Origin: Rhizophagus clarus
Lineage: Eukaryota > Glomeromycota > Glomeromycetes > Glomerales > Glomeraceae
DNA: 64,000 nucleotides
Assembly: GCA_015698045.1 (NCBI GenBank)
Contig: BLAL01000295.1
Location: forward strand, 1 to 64,000
Direction: 5' to 3'
Position numbers and translations under genes: made by a program. Positions within the stretch are counted from its first letter, which is position 1. Each line of letters opens with the position of its first letter. A model generated the notes under the pieces. That model had not been told where the DNA came from. It saw only the letters and a list, made by a program, of their open reading frames with translations, and did no database searches. Below are positions 31,276-45,540 of this stretch, piece by piece.

Positions 31276-33368
31276 ACGCGTGGAATTTACATCTTTTTGG
31301 CCAAAAAATAATTACAGTATTTATCAGTTTGCATTTGTTCATTCCCGAATCGTATATACTAGACAGATACCGGTGAAATAATCGGATTCATCATTGGCGA
31401 AACTTTTCAATCTTCCGTCTCTATAATAATACTCCATCATATCCATCATCATATCCAGTACATCTGGTATCTCTTCTTTTCTCTTCAGATTCATCACCTT
31501 CATAAGATTGAATTACATTAGAACCTTTGCAATTGTCATCTCACTACCACAGAGTTCTTCCTCCATGATATCCTGAAGTCAATTCGGGAATCATCATCAT
31601 CATCTACGTTAGCTATGAGCCTTCAATTATAATTATTATAAAAAATTAAATGTTTAAAGAGAAAAATAAAGCGAAGAGATGCTTCAGGCAAATCCCAAAT
31701 CAAAGGGGGTGAAGTATGGTATGATGAAAAAGATTATTATAAAGATGATGACATATATTATGATGAAGGATGTAAATTAATAATTCAGAAACAGATAATA
31801 TGATCTAATCATATAGACTGGTCGCTTGAAATGTGCAGTACAATATCAGAATAACTTTTGCTAGTCTGCGGAATAACATTGATCAGATTTTCATGATGTG
31901 GTCATATTAACGTAATTTTTCCCCCTAAAGTATATTCTAAGATCGATTCTGCAAATTGTATAAAAAGGTGATGTCTTGGCTAGTGAATCCTTTTATCTGT
32001 CTCATGCAAGTAAATAAAAATCAAACAAAAACTTACCAAACCAATCTAACTTACCATTATTTGCATCAACAATATCTCTAATCAAATGAACTCATATTCT
32101 GCAAATTAATAACAAGGTACGTTAGTTTTATTGCTCGACTAGCTTCATATCACGATCTTAATCGATTTTCCTGTCTCTATAGATGTTCCAAAATAAAACG
32201 GGCATATTACTCTTCTTGTTATATATTGGCATTTTGATCTTCGCCAAGAAAATCGTGATTGCCGACACGTGTCAAATCAGCGCAGTAAAAATTGTTTATC
32301 AAACTTATGGCGCAGTAAATCAAGCAAAAATGATATCGTACTTTCGACACAAAAACCATTAAGCAACTGTTTTCTCAAATATTTGGCGGAGTGTAACACT
32401 ACAAAAGTGAAATATCATGGTAAGGATGAAATGAAGTGGGTTAGTGGTGTATCGTTTATTTTTTATCGAAAGTTATGGGCCTATACTTATTTCTATTCTC
32501 CGATGCTAGTCTATGTGGGTGAGTGATATAGATGGGCGAACATTCTGTAGATATGGGTGGGATTATTTATTTCGAAAATCTAGTGTAAAAAAGTGTATGG
32601 ATTGAGAAACTCGTAATTAGCGATATAGATAGAATAAAGTTAGGTGTAGAGATTTATAAAAGTCTGAGAGAGCAAAGAAATAAATGCTGGGACTCGCATT
32701 AAATGGCTTAGGATCCGCATCCTCCCTCCCTCTTTGATAGCATCATACGTTTCATTTTGCTACCTCAAACTTTTCGCTAAAAAATTAATACAAGTTTTGC
32801 AACATAACAAAAAAAATAAAAAATGGAAAATTTATATTATTATAATATAAAATTTATTATATAGGTTTGATATTTATTTTTAATTAAAAATTTTCAGTCA
32901 AGAGAATAACAAATATATTAATTTAAATATTGATAAGATTTATTAATAGCTAATAATTTCAAATGGTATAAATTTACAAATGTTATAATAATAGTAATCC
33001 TTAACTAAATAATGTAATGCACTAAAGATATTATGATAATTTATTTGTTGTTTTAGTGCGCATAATCCATAATAATACAAAAAAATACAGAAGTGTAAAG
33101 TACATATTTATTATTAATAATATATATATTATGCTATTATTACTATAATTAATTTTTAATCTTATAAATATTAAACATTGTAATATGCTATACTAAATTT
33201 TTAATCTTCAAAGTATTGTTTTAATTAATATACATAAAAATAATAGTCCAACCAGTCCAAGAAAATAATATAGGTAATATACAAGAATTAAAAATATATT
33301 GATATTAAATTTGTAGAAATATATTAACATTCTAAAATACAAATATAATAGTAGTTAAAATTATTAAC
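31276..33368. other. Intergenic with faint coding remnants
   Basis: A minus-strand frame at about 31,340-31,520 (KRKEEIPDVLDMMMDMMEYY, then DGRLKSFANDESDYFTG) looks coding-like but is short and isolated. A GTG-started plus-strand frame at 32,269-32,526 has no support. From 32,810 on the DNA is AT-rich. Nothing here can be named. Confidence 0.4.
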
Positions 33369-36300
33369 TTAATTTGATGAGTTTGATGAGGCAGATGAAT
33401 ATACTGAATAAAGTGATGTCAAAGAATTTCTCCTTCCAAGTCGAGACTTCATTTTCTCGAGCTCTTTTTCAAGTCTATTGATGATAAAACATGTAAAATT
33501 GTTAATAAAAGACATAAATACGCTAAATAAATAAGACGAAAATAAAATTATCCAACACGTACTACATTAATTACCTAACAATTCTTTCTTTTGCTTCATG
33601 AGCTTCACGTTCTGCACGTTTTTTACTTAATTGCAAAGAACTCTCAGAACTTTGCTAATTATAAAATGGTTTAAATAAATTATTAAAAAACAAAACCCAT
33701 CTTATATTCAAAATCCTAATAAACTTACCAATTCTTCAATAGTTTCTCTCAACTTTCCAACTTTTTGTTCATATTTGCAAATTTCTTGTTCAAATCTTAA
33801 TTTTGACTTATCGTTTTCTTCCATTTGAAATTGTAATTCGCGTATAGTTCTATTAGCTTTACGTAAATTACTAATAGATTCATTCTTTTCATTTGTTTCA
33901 TTATTAATTGCTAATGTTAATTCTTCAAGTCTTGATTCAAGTCTCTTTATATTTTTTGGTGAAGTCATTAATTTAGTCTCCAATTCAGCTATTTTGACAT
34001 TTAATTCCGTAACCTGTTTTTCCAGTATTATCTATAATAAAAAAATTATAACGGTAATAGCTTTCAATAAATTAATTATTTTAACACAAATATTTAAATA
34101 AATCATATTTCTACCTTTGATTTTATTAGCTCTTGATTCTCTTCTTTTTCTTTTGTTAATTCATTTTGAGAATCTGTTAAACTAGCTTCAACTTTTCTCA
34201 GTTTCTCATTTAAAGCATTAGCAGCATCTTGATGTTCTTCAACTAATTGTTTTAGATCAAAAACTTCTCTATCCAAAACCGATAAGTTTTTCTCTGCTAC
34301 ATGTTTATTTTGACTAGCATCATGGTATTGTTCGTGAATTTCATCAAGTCTATCTTCAAGATTCTTTTTCAATTTTTCCAATAGCATTTTTTGTGTTTCA
34401 GTTTCTTCCAATGTCATTTTTAGTTGGCTCATTTCAATTAACAAATTATTGACCTGTGTTTGAAGTTCATCATTCGAAACTGATACATCATTATATAATT
34501 GACTCAATTCGGCAATTTGGCCTTCCAATTTTTCTCTTTCACCTTCAATTAATGACGGATAACTTTCAGTATCATTAGTTAGGAAATCTTTAAGTTTCAA
34601 AGATAATTTTTTATTCTCTTCTTGAAGATTTAATATATTAACTCTATCCAATTCAATTTCCTCACTAAGTTTATTCATTTCAATTTCGTACTTTTTCTTA
34701 ATTTGTTCAAGAGTATATTGTACATCGTCAATTTCTTTTCTATATTTTTCTCGCTCTTCCTGAAAATCTTCCTGTATTCTTTGTTGAAGTAAACCAAAAT
34801 CCGCAATTTCTTTAGCATCACTTTCGGCCTTCGCTTCCAATTCTTTTATATATAATTCAAGAGATTGAACATTTTCTCGAGAAGTATTTAATTCATTAGT
34901 AGCATCTGCTAATGATGTTTCAAGTTTACTAATTTGATGTTTTATTGAGCCTTCAATAGTTTCTGATTTGAGTCTGGAAAGTTCTGCAGCTTCAAGTTTG
35001 GATTTTATATTATCTAACTTAATTTTATCCTTCTTTCTCTCTTGAACCTCATCTTCATATTTATTCTTCATTTCTTCAAGCTTCTCTTGTAATAACTGAT
35101 TAGTTTGTTCAAGCTCTAATAATTGATCCTTTGAACTAGGCTTAGTAGAATTATATTCATCGATATTTTCAGGCTCCTCTGTAAATCTAATTTTTTGTAT
35201 CAATTCGTCCTTCTCAAGTGACAATGCCTTTTCATTATGTAGTAGTTCTTCAAGAGTTATTTTTTCAACTTCCAATTGCACATTAGTTGACTCCAACTTC
35301 TGTTTTGCCTGCATCTCGCGTTGTAGTTTTTCTTCCAACTCTTTTATACGTTCTTTCAACAGTCTAATCTGTTCATCTTTTTTACTTGGTAACATTGGCC
35401 TAATTTGATAGTAAAGCTTCCACCAAGGATTTTGTTTAAGTCTGTTAATTGCTCGAATATTTCTTTGAATAACGAGAGCAGCGCGAGTTTTTTCTGAAAG
35501 TTTTTCATAATCCTTTCGCGAAAGTTTTCCACGACAATGTGCTTGAAATCTCGTAAACACAAAAGATAATTTTGTGTCTCGAACTTCTTCTAATTCGGCC
35601 AACTAATTCCGTATAATTGATTGATTAAAAATTAATACAAAATAGCTCAGCTAAATTAATTTTTTATGGAACTGTACATACCACACCAGCACGAAAGAAG
35701 ATTTTACTCAAACCAATACGATATTGGTCACCTTCAAGTTGAAAAGCTTCCAATAATTTTTGTGCGGCTTCTCGTCCATTGACATATCCTTTTGGAAGAA
35801 TTTTCGGAGCCAAGATTTCGTATCTTTGTCTAAATTCAATAAAACCTAATCGGTTAGGAAATCCCGCACGACATATACGAATACCTTCTAGAACACCATT
35901 ACATCTTAATTGATCAAGTACAAGCGGTACGTTGATTTTTCCTGCCATTTTTTCATCGTTAGGCACAATACAACGAACAAAATGAGGATGAGTTGAATAA
36001 AGTTGCTGCATCAATGAACGTAATTGTTCTTTATGTCGATGTCCAACTGTGCGGAAAACTCCGCGTTTAGCACGATTCTTTGTACCATAATCTGTAGTAT
36101 CACCGAGGAAATCTGTAAATAGTGAAGCTATATACGGCTGTGAAGAATGCGCTAAAAGTTTAGTAACATTCTCATTAAGAGGATCCTTATTCTTATTAAG
36201 CCATCCAGAAGTCGTATATTCCACTTTTGCAGCATAATGATTGAGAATAAATCCTTGTTGAAATCGAGGTACGTCATACTTTGATGATTTATTTTTCCAA

Positions 36301-38524
36301 ATACTATGTAATTTCTCAACAAATGTTTTATCAGTAGCCTTTGGCATAACACATTCTTCATCTAAACAAGCCAATATACCAACAGGCTGAAATCATATCA
36401 AAATCAATATAAGTAAAATTTCACAATATTAAATTTTTTTAAAAAATACAATATATTGGACATACTTTAGCTTTTTCAATTAAATCAATTGTTGGTTGTA
36501 AATCTAATCCGAAATCGATAAAATTCCATTCAATATTTTCGAGTTTGTATTGTTCTTGTTCCAATACAAACATATGCTGATTGAAAAATTGCTGTAACTT
36601 TTCATTGGTGTAGTTGATACATAATTGTTCGAATCCATTTGTCTGCAATAATTGAATGAGAATAAAATTTGTAAACCTTCAAGGTAAAAAAAAAATGCAT
36701 ATATGTATAAAACCAACCTTGAATATTTCAAATCCAGCAATGTCCAGAACTCCGATAAAATAAGCTTTATTTGATGGTGTATCAATTGCTTTATTAATTC
36801 TTTCAACCAATGCACCAAAGCTTCTTTCATATAATGCCTTTGCCAAAGCCTCAATTGAATATAAAACTTGTTCCTTAGTTCTAGCTTGCGCAACCCACTC
36901 GCGCCCTGCCTTTACTTGAGGCCTAATAAGTCCTTTTATAAAAACATCTATTGGAATGCCCAATACATGACAAACTTTTTCAGCAGCAGAAGTATCCGAA
37001 ATATACGCTTGATCATCTCTTCCGGAAGTTACATCAATATTTCCGAGATGGAGAACAGATGCTATTATACGAAAAAGGTCAATTTGTTCATCTTGTGAAA
37101 TACCAACAACATTCATGGCGTTCTATAGAAAATTGAATATATATTAGTAAAACAATGAGTGAGTTATTTTTTAATATAAGCATTATACGAACCAAAAGTA
37201 TTTCGAATTCAGCAACATCATCCACACCATCAATATTTTTTTTTGAATGTTTTGTGAACCCATAATCATCCAATGAACCATCCAAGAGAAACTTATCTAT
37301 GTAGAGATATAGGTAAATAATATTGTTTGCATTTTGATTAATGTAATTTAAGTGACATACTTTTAATTTCAGGCGAAGCTCCTTTCAACAACTGATAAAA
37401 TATATGGAAATTTCGTTCCTCAGGCGTTTGATACGTGACGCGTGACTTTTCCAACAAATATCGTTCGATATTTGCACCAGAAATTTGACCAGCTGAGTTA
37501 AATTCAATACGGATAAATTTACCCTGTAGCAAAAAATTGAATTTTAATTAAAACAGAATATACATAAATTATTCAAGGTGAGAACTTACAAAACGAGAGG
37601 AATTGTTATTTCGAATTGTTTGAGCATTCCCAAAAGCTTCCAATATTGGATTAGCTTGAAGGATTTGTTGTTCGAGTATTCCATATTTCTTGGTGTTAGT
37701 ACTATCGCTGGCTATTGTCGCTATATACTGAATAACTTTTTTCGTATTTTCAGTTTTTCCTGCACCAGATTCACCGCTATGTATATAAAAAACATTAAAT
37801 GATGACAAAGATAAATAAATACACAAAAAGAAAAGTACCCACGTTATAAGAATAGATTGATTTTCGCGTTCCTGTAACATGTCATGATAAGCTGAGTCAG
37901 CGACTGCGTAAATGTGAGGCGGCATATCATACCGTCGTTTATTTTTATAAGATCGTATTATCTCGTCCGTATATATTGGAAGCGAACGATATGGATTGAC
38001 TGCAACCAAAAAAAGCCCCGAATATGTCTATTGCGGACAGAGAAGCGTTAACGCTATGCGAAAACAAAAAGATAGATTTGTATTATAAACTTACATATAT
38101 CATATCAGATAAATATCGTAATCGGAGGTTATGGACCACAGATGCTTCATTTAAATGTGTTAATTCAGCCATGTCTTCCACCTTATCAAATTTGGGTGGA
38201 TTCATTTTCTCTATTTCGTTCACATTAACAATACGGGACTTGATTATAATTAAGTAAAAAAAAAATGTAATAAATATAACGTATCGATAAACAATAAATA
38301 ATCATTGGACTTACCGAATTGTCGTTAAAGTGGACTTCCACTTTTTCACCCATTTCCTTTGTTATGTAACCGGCGACATATCCCGCTTCTTTATCCTCTA
38401 CCCAAACCCATTTTTTTTCATTGAAAGCAGCATGAGCTACGACGTCAACTACTCCAGCTCCACGAGAACTGGTCGAAAATCGTCGAAAAATTTCTCCACC
38501 GGGTCTTGAACTTTGTGTCGTCAT
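33369..38524 (-). CDS. Conventional (class II) myosin heavy chain, 13 exons
   Basis: Exons: 38315-38524, 38095-38238, 37843-38027, 37590-37776, 37361-37523, 37193-37296, 36718-37122, 36466-36642, 35682-36386, 34115-35602, 33729-34031, 33575-33654, 33369-33474. All join in frame for 1418 residues. Features: SH3-like N-terminus (about 38-70), P-loop GESGAGKT (181-188), switch I NNNSSRF (236-242), switch II DIAGFE (458-463), converter ending at about 760. Then come IQ-like helices ([22 protein letters not shown]), the class II landmark [14 protein letters not shown], and a coiled-coil tail of about 580 residues ending in a Ser-rich tip. The tail is short beside animal myosin II (about 1,950 total), nearer fission yeast Myo2 (about 1,526). 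Expected role: actomyosin contraction and septation or organelle transport in hyphae. No disrupted codons. Confidence 0.93.
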
Positions 38525-39714
38525 TTATGAATAAATATATATAACAAAAGGATATTTCTTTTCTTTAAACGGTTAAATATAGTCGTCGTTTACACAACAA
38601 GAAGGAAACAAGGAAATTGCAAAAACCAAAGGGGTAAGAATAATGACTTTAGGAGAATTCGTAAAAAAAGTTATTTATTTATAGATTTTGATGACAGGTA
38701 AATTCCTATGGGGGTTTGTTTATTATCATAAGATCTTTGCCTTATTTGTGGAATTAAAACACTCGGTCAGGGGAACTATGTTAATCATGACGTACTGAAC
38801 TTTTTTTTCCACGCGTTTTTAAATTTCAAACACCCAACTTTTCCTAGTTCTTTGTTATTTATAACAAATATAACAAATGGTGGATGAAATCATTTTGTAT
38901 AACAGGGAGTTGGGACTAATTTAGCATAATGGTAATTCATTTTGGTGATTTCCGTAAATAAAAAATCGAATATTCTGAATTATCACAGTTGTCAGTTGTC
39001 ACACGTTAATTCTTCCTTTTTTATAAATTATGGGCTATTTAAATCATAATAGCATCCATATGGGTTTCCATTTTGTCATCGGCATTGTTTAATCTTTTAA
39101 CCTGTTTGAAAACTAGTATGACTGAAGTGGCTAAAATTAGAATAGTCCAGCTGGCATTAAAGTGTGGCGCGTGATGTCGTGACAAATAAATTTAATAATA
39201 AGAGTCAGAGGTGTGATACGGTGTTACGTAAAATACACCTAATACGGTTACGCAGGGGAAAATTACGCTTTTAATGATATGCCGCCAAGTTGTCCAAAGC
39301 CATTAGCAATTTTCTTTTTATTGAATATCATGTTAAATAAGTCGTGAATATTTTAAAAATCATACTTGTTACTCTCAAGGTGCGAAATAATTTTGTTTTA
39401 TGCGTAACATTGTCTTTTATTAAAAAGTTTCATTCAACATTCTCGCTTACTGAAATATACATTCCCAGATACAATAAAAGTATATGGACGGCAGATAAGA
39501 AATTAATATAAGGATATATTTGAGAGGTATGTTTCGATTTTGATTTTTATAATCGAGTATCTCGACTAGGGGATCATGTAATTCGAATTTATGGATTCAA
39601 AGTTTAATTTTGAATCTTGTGGTGTCGAGATATTCTCGAAGAAAAATTTGAAGATGATCCTCGGGTTATTTTATGTTCAATTTATAGGTCAATTTTCCAC
39701 GTAATTTTGTTATA
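38525..39714. promoter_or_regulatory. Shared divergent upstream region of myosin II and the sorting nexin gene
   Basis: The two flanking genes point away from each other, so this 1.2 kb holds both promoters. No third gene is visible. The composition is more balanced than in the repeats (e.g. ggcgcgtgatgtcgtgac at about 39,166). The stretch 39,540-39,680 has repeated tcgag/ctcgag-like words, including 'gagtatctcgac' and 'gtcgagatattctcg', an imperfect inverted pair. Confidence 0.4.
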
Positions 39715-42700
39715 ATGAACTATTTACAATTTCATAATTTTTTATTATTTAATTTAGCTTTTACTTATGGTCTTTCCAGTAATATAATACTTAATAAAAA
39801 AAATTTAATCATCTTACGATTTATTAAATCTAATAATAATAATTATAATTTATCAGTTAATCATTGCAACATGATATCAGAATCGTTATCAGATCATATT
39901 GATCAAAATGCATTAATTAAAAACCTGGATGTTATAAATAACCAGGAAAATGAACTTAATAAGGCGCCGGAAGTAAATAACTTACAATTCGAACAAATAG
40001 ATCATGAAAGCGATACTTCTTCAGAAAAACAGCCTGATAAAACAAAATCAAAAACAATTGATGTAACCTCAACTTTACAAGAAAAAAGTATAATTTTCGA
40101 AAATGTAATTCAGCCAACTTTATCCTCTAGTATGGGTCCAGTAGAATTATTCCAATATTTTGTTTCATCAACACCAAGAATGCTTTTTATTTTATATTTA
40201 CTTATTATTTTCACTTGGAGTTATTTGCAAAGATCTCCTTTACTATTGCTTGCCCTTGGTGTAGCATTCGGTTATTTGCTTAGGGCAAATACAGTTACAA
40301 ATGAAGTAAAGGAAAAAATTGTTATGGTAAAAGATACAAATACGTCGAGATATTTAAGTTCAGAGGTAAATAACTAATTTTGTGTTTGGATATTATTATA
40401 TTTCTATCTAATACATAAATATTTTTTTTTTTTTTTTTTTATTGAAGGCCTTAAAATCAGCAGAAAAAATAAAGATGACAGAGCTTGCAATTACGACAAA
40501 TATCGATAAATCGTTAGATAAAATGTTTAATTATATTACACGTGATATAGTAGATTTCTATTATAGTCCAATAAATCCTAACAAATGTCCAGATTTTTCA
40601 AATCAAGTTCGAAATGCTATGAATGCAATGGCAATGAATTTAGCTTTATGTTTTCAAAATTTAGATAAAGTAGAATTAGGTATAATGTCGAGTTTTGCAA
40701 TTTCAAATACATTTATAGTTCATTTGGTATGTACATAACTCTTCTTGCATGTATTAATTTGTTATCTAGATATTAGTAAATTAATTATTATTATCATCAT
40801 CATTCAGCGAGAATATAGAAAATTTATAGTGACAAATACACCTTTGAGTGTCTATTGCAATCAAAATGAATCTTCTGTTCTTACACAGTCGACAAACAGA
40901 GAGGCACAAGCACAAATTCTTCGTTCGGTATCTCATTTGATGCTTGCAAGACTATTACCTTCATCAGAAATAGATAGTCATATTTTAATGGCCTTTTTAT
41001 CTGATTTGTGGGCCAATATAATTTTTCAATCAACACTCAATACTATTTGTGACCCTGACTGGATCAATCGTACCATTGTTGAATATCTAACGGATATCTC
41101 TCCAATAGATTCAATTGATGAACATGACGCTACCTTATTTCATGAATTGGCAAATTCGATAGAAGCCGAATTAGCTGAAAAATTAGAACAACCTTCTGAT
41201 TCATCTAACATTGTAAACCCCGTACCTACAGTACCTTATGAGTCTCCGGATGAAAATTGGACATCTATTTCGAGTAATAGCTCAACAACTTCTCAACAAA
41301 ATCAATCATTAATTGAATCACCCACAATAATGCAAAAAACTGATTCTAAAATAGAAATCAGTAATGAATCAACAGAATTAGTTGAGAGAAATCATGCAGA
41401 ATCCAAAAATGAAACCACAATTACGGAAAATGTTACATCATCAGTTTCTCCTACAATTTCTCCTAATCGCCTTTTTTTGCGGACTAATAAATCACTTAAT
41501 TTACAAAATATCTTAAATAATCGAGGAGAAACTTTTGCGGAGTTTATGGCTTTTTTGGAGGAGAGAAAATCAGCAAATTTACTAAGATTTTGGCTTCAGG
41601 CAGATTCATTTCGGAAAATAGCAACTCATGATGAAATTGATGTTAGTTTGATTCAAGAGGATGCTTTAAGAATATTTAAAACTTATTTTGGCGCAACTGC
41701 AACATATCCTGTTGTTGTTGTTAAAGAGGAATTGGTTGAACAATGTAATAGGGAGATATTGAATGCACCGACAAGTAGTTGTTTTATGATGTTACAAGAA
41801 TACATTTTTGTCGTTTTAGAGAGTGATTATTTCGATGATTTCATAAAATCTATGAAAACTCAGGGTGAAGACATGAGTTTCTTAATTAAAGATGAACATC
41901 TACCTGATGATAATGATAAATCGAATTCTTTATCGGAAGGAACATCAATCGAAGGAAAATCTTTAAACCGATCCAACCCATCTGCTATATCTTCAACTTC
42001 GGAGTTTCTTGAAAATAGTTCACCTGGAGAAAATGGTAATTTTGAACATTTGCAAGCCAATCCAAGAAGACGATCTAGATCTTGGTCAAATGGCATTTCT
42101 GTTGAAGCTTTGGGAGAATTGGCCAAAAATATTTCTGAAAATCCCGATGCAAACACTAAGTCTCATGAGGTTGACGGTACGACGGAGAGTAATCGCGAAT
42201 TATTACATGACCAATCAAAACCTCTGATGATGGATTTAACAGGAGTACGTATAAGAATGACCGACGTTTCTGATGCGCCGAATAAATATATTTATTCAAC
42301 AAAATCTTTGCGTTATATGATTGAAGTTGAGCAACCTGGATCAACAGGATGGATTATGACACGAAGTTATGTAGATTTTGAAAAAATGCATCATTCTTTG
42401 GTACAAGCTTTTCCTAAAGCTGAGAAAGTGACAATGCCTCGACTAATGTTAAAAAAGAGTCATGAAGCTTGTGAAGCCTTAGAAAGATATTTGAATATTT
42501 TGTTAAGTGATGTTCTACTTTGTGAAAGTGATGCTTTACAAAAGTTTATGAAAAGAGATGGATTACCAAAGAATTCGGAGAAACCTAATTTGAAAAAAAC
42601 AAGAGGATTATCACTCTTGTCAGCAAAATCTATGTCTATGGTGAATCTTTTAACTAATGGTAGCGATTCAAAGAATCACCATGATAAACGAAGTCCAAGT

Positions 42701-43543
42701 TATGATGAAACATTTTTACCGAAAAAATCTTCCGAGGTATTAAGGGAAGCGGCTTTTAAGAAAATTTCCGACTTTTTACCAAGAATTTCCACAGACTTAT
42801 CAAAGATTCCCGAAGAATTACATGGAAAGAATTCGTCTTCCACGACAATTACACAACCTAGCATTGAAACAGATAATTCAACTGCATGGGGATCTAATCG
42901 AACCACTCCAACATCTACAAGTGGAAGTGATGCATCTTCAGTTGTTATGGTGGATGCTCCCTCAAATCGATCTTCAGTTGTAGATAATGATGGTATATCA
43001 GATTCGGAAGATATAAATTTAATATCAAAACATCGAGTGCGACCAAATAAACAATTAACAGGTCAAGATATTGATCTTTTAATCGACACAATTTTTGCCT
43101 TAGTTGAAGAAATATTTGATTTATCAGTTAAATCTCAGTGGCATCTTCGTAGAACTGTATTATCAGTTCTAAGAGAAGTTGTAAGAAGATCATATACGCA
43201 AGCAATCAAAACTTCATTCTTAATGTATATTGACACTTTATCCACCGAAGAAAAGGTAACATCTATAATCGACAATTTTACAAGTTCGTTCTGGCCAAAT
43301 GGTACTTGGACAGGAACGTCACCTACACGCACTGAAGAAGAAAAATTAAAAACAAAGGAGGAAGCAAAAAAATTACTTTTACAAAAAGTCGTACCAAGTT
43401 CAATAAAACAAGTTATGGGATCTGAAAACTCTCGGATCATGATCGGTAGATTAGTTGATGGATTTTTAGCTGAAAAAGAAGTTGTTAGAGGCATGGGTGT
43501 TAATATATTGGAAAGTATTATAAAACTTATTATTTCTGAATAA
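39715..43543 (+). CDS. Mdm1/SNX13/14/25-type sorting nexin (PXA-RGS-PX-Nexin_C)
   Basis: Exons 39715-40365, 40448-40726 and 40808-43543 join in frame for 1221 residues. After a variable, partly hydrophobic N-terminus come two membrane-spanning stretches (about 155-170 and 174-189). A PXA domain follows across exons 2-3 (about 218-430), then an RGS domain (about 538-658: LQNILNNRGETFAEFMAFLE, RFWLQADSFR, LQEYIFVVLESDYFDDF). Next is a PX domain (about 788-895: YMIEVEQPGSTGWIMTRSY, FEKMHHSL, YLNILLSD) and a Nexin_C domain (about 1,065-1,221). This order is the Mdm1/SNX13-SNX14-SNX25 family: proteins anchored in the ER that tether it to vacuole/endosome or lipid droplets by PX-lipid binding. The start could lie at a later Met. 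Symbol left blank because the exact orthologue is not certain. Confidence 0.92.
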
Positions 43544-43611
43544 TTGTTAGTATGTATATTTTTTTTTTTTTTTTTTTTTTTTATATTTATGTAGATAAAT
43601 TTAAGTGTTTA

Positions 43612-43658
<47 letters not shown>

Positions 43659-44559
43659 TTTATTAGATATATATATACAATATAATATTATCTGTTAGAA
43701 AATAATCATATTGTAGTATTTCATTTTTTAATTTTAATTTCAATTTCTTGGTAAATTTTTTTACAATAATAATAAAATTATTTGGCCTTTATTAGTTTAC
43801 TTTACCCAAAATACCATTTTTTGTCTTCTAATTAACAAAATATTTTCTTACTATAAACACCTTTACTGTTAAGGAAAATAGAAATTCATAGTATGATCAA
43901 TTTTATAACTCTGGCTGGGTAAATGAGAAAAATAATAAAAACTAATATTGTTGAAATAGATAAAGACTTATAGTAAAAAATGAATAAAATTTACTTATAA
44001 ATGAATATAATATAATGTATTAGAATAAAAAAACAATTCATCAGCAATTTAAATATGAAAAGTAAAATATGCTGCCGGCCAGAAAGTCACGTGAAAGTGA
44101 ATTTTTGTTAGTAACAACTTTACAAATTGCTCAAGCTTTCTGATTTCTATTTTAGTTTTTTTTTATGGAATTGTGTAGAAAAGTGGGAAATCCAAATTTT
44201 GATCAAAATTGTTGGTTAGGTTGGTATTGTTATACGATACTATTTTTTACTTGTATTTTTGCGTAATTCTTTCTATTTTTTGGTTTATAAATGCGTAGAA
44301 ATAATCACACTGTTACATTAAATTTGAATTCAAACCAATTATTTATAGTTGTTTAATGTTTGTTTATGTCGTGCGGACTTAAAACAAAGTGTTATAAATT
44401 ATCTTTGCGTTGCAAAATTTTTTTTCAAATTTTTTTTTTTCTTATTATTTCCAAACTTTGTAAGTTGGATATAATATTATTTGTGTGCATTGAATGATTA
44501 ACGATAACAAGACTTTCACAAAAGAAGACTAGTAAAAAAAAAAAAAGGAATACAGAATT
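43544..44559. other. Intergenic with two long poly-T tracts and a CACGTG site
   Basis: Directly after the nexin stop are two T-tracts (43,560-43,582 and 43,617-43,647) ending in AT-rich sequence that could serve as 3' processing signals. A CACGTG box (about 44,089-44,094) lies about 470 bp upstream of the next gene. No coding sequence. Confidence 0.45.
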
Positions 44560-44928
44560 ATGTCCCTCCTTGAAAAACTCCGTGAACTCGAAGAGTGCAA
44601 ACATCTTCTTACTAATAAAGAATATAAAGCAACAAAAAAAGCGATTTTGGATCAATTCTGTGGAGGTAGGTTAAAAGATAACCATTTTTATACTGTATGA
44701 ATGTGAAATAGATATTAATTTCTTTATTAATGTGGTTTTACGAACTCTACAATAAAAGTTGAGAGTAAAAAATCATTCTTTAAATCATTATATGAAAAGG
44801 CGTGCCGGGTCGGTATATTCTTCGTTCAGAGGTTGCTTTTCCCTATCCTTACTAGGATAGGTGTGTCCTTGCTGGGAGGTCCGGTCGCCGGAATTGCTGC
44901 GGGTTTGATTAAAAGCGGGTTTAAATGA
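44560..44928 (+). CDS. Small SHOCT-like protein with hydrophobic C-terminus (2 exons)
   Basis: Exon 1, 44560-44665, encodes MSLLEKLRELEECKHLLTNK followed by EYKATKKAILDQF. This resembles the SHOCT pattern (leucine-rich helix, acidic residues, then EY/EF and Lys-rich helix). The donor is gtaggt. Exon 2, 44759-44928, joins in phase and reads VESKKSFFKSLYEKACRVGI, then a hydrophobic glycine-rich end (RIGVSLLGGPVAGIAAGLIK). Total 91 residues. SHOCT motifs are short oligomerisation or membrane-association helices. The acceptor (acaataaaag) has a poor pyrimidine tract, so the junction is the weak point. Exon 2 coding quality (GC-rich in third positions) supports a real gene. Confidence 0.6.
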
Positions 44929-45540
44929 CTTCCATTTTATATATAGTTCATGTCAAATCCTTAATACCTTTGAATTTTTCGGCATTCAACAATTCACATA
45001 CATATAAAAAAAAACAATTTACTGAAAGTTACTACTACTTTATAAAAGTAATTTAAAAAAAAAAAAAAATCTCAATCTTAATCAATATTAAGTAAAGGTG
45101 TATTATGGCTTCTTCCTTTCTTTGTAATTCGCTTTCTCAATAGCTTCGTTTTATTTCTTTTTCGTTTAACAAAAAATTGCAAACTGGTGCCTAAATTTTT
45201 GCGTTGTATTCTCTATAGTACTGTACATCACATTACTCTGCGTCATATTTAATAAATATCTTGTAATACGTTTGTTTTTCACTTATTCTGTAAAGTGTCT
45301 GGAATACTTACATATGATTCTTGGCATTTTAGACAAAAAATTATTACAAAATTTTTTTTGTTAAAATGCATTAAGATAAAATTGGTTGGAAAATTTAATT
45401 AAAATGATTAGCATGACAATTTACGTAATTATCGTGTCCTGTAGATCTGTTATTAAAATCATGACTACGGCTGATGGACTAACATTATTAAGAGGGAATT
45501 CCTACATCATTTTACTACGCAAAAAAAAGAAGGAAAAACA
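44929..45540. other. Intergenic, no gene seen
   Basis: Short AT-rich spacer between the small gene and ZNHIT2; it should contain the ZNHIT2 promoter. No reading frame worth naming. Confidence 0.5.

Noticed and set aside
32269..32526. 85-residue plus-strand frame
   Set aside because: Begins with GTG and shows no recognisable pattern or splice continuation.
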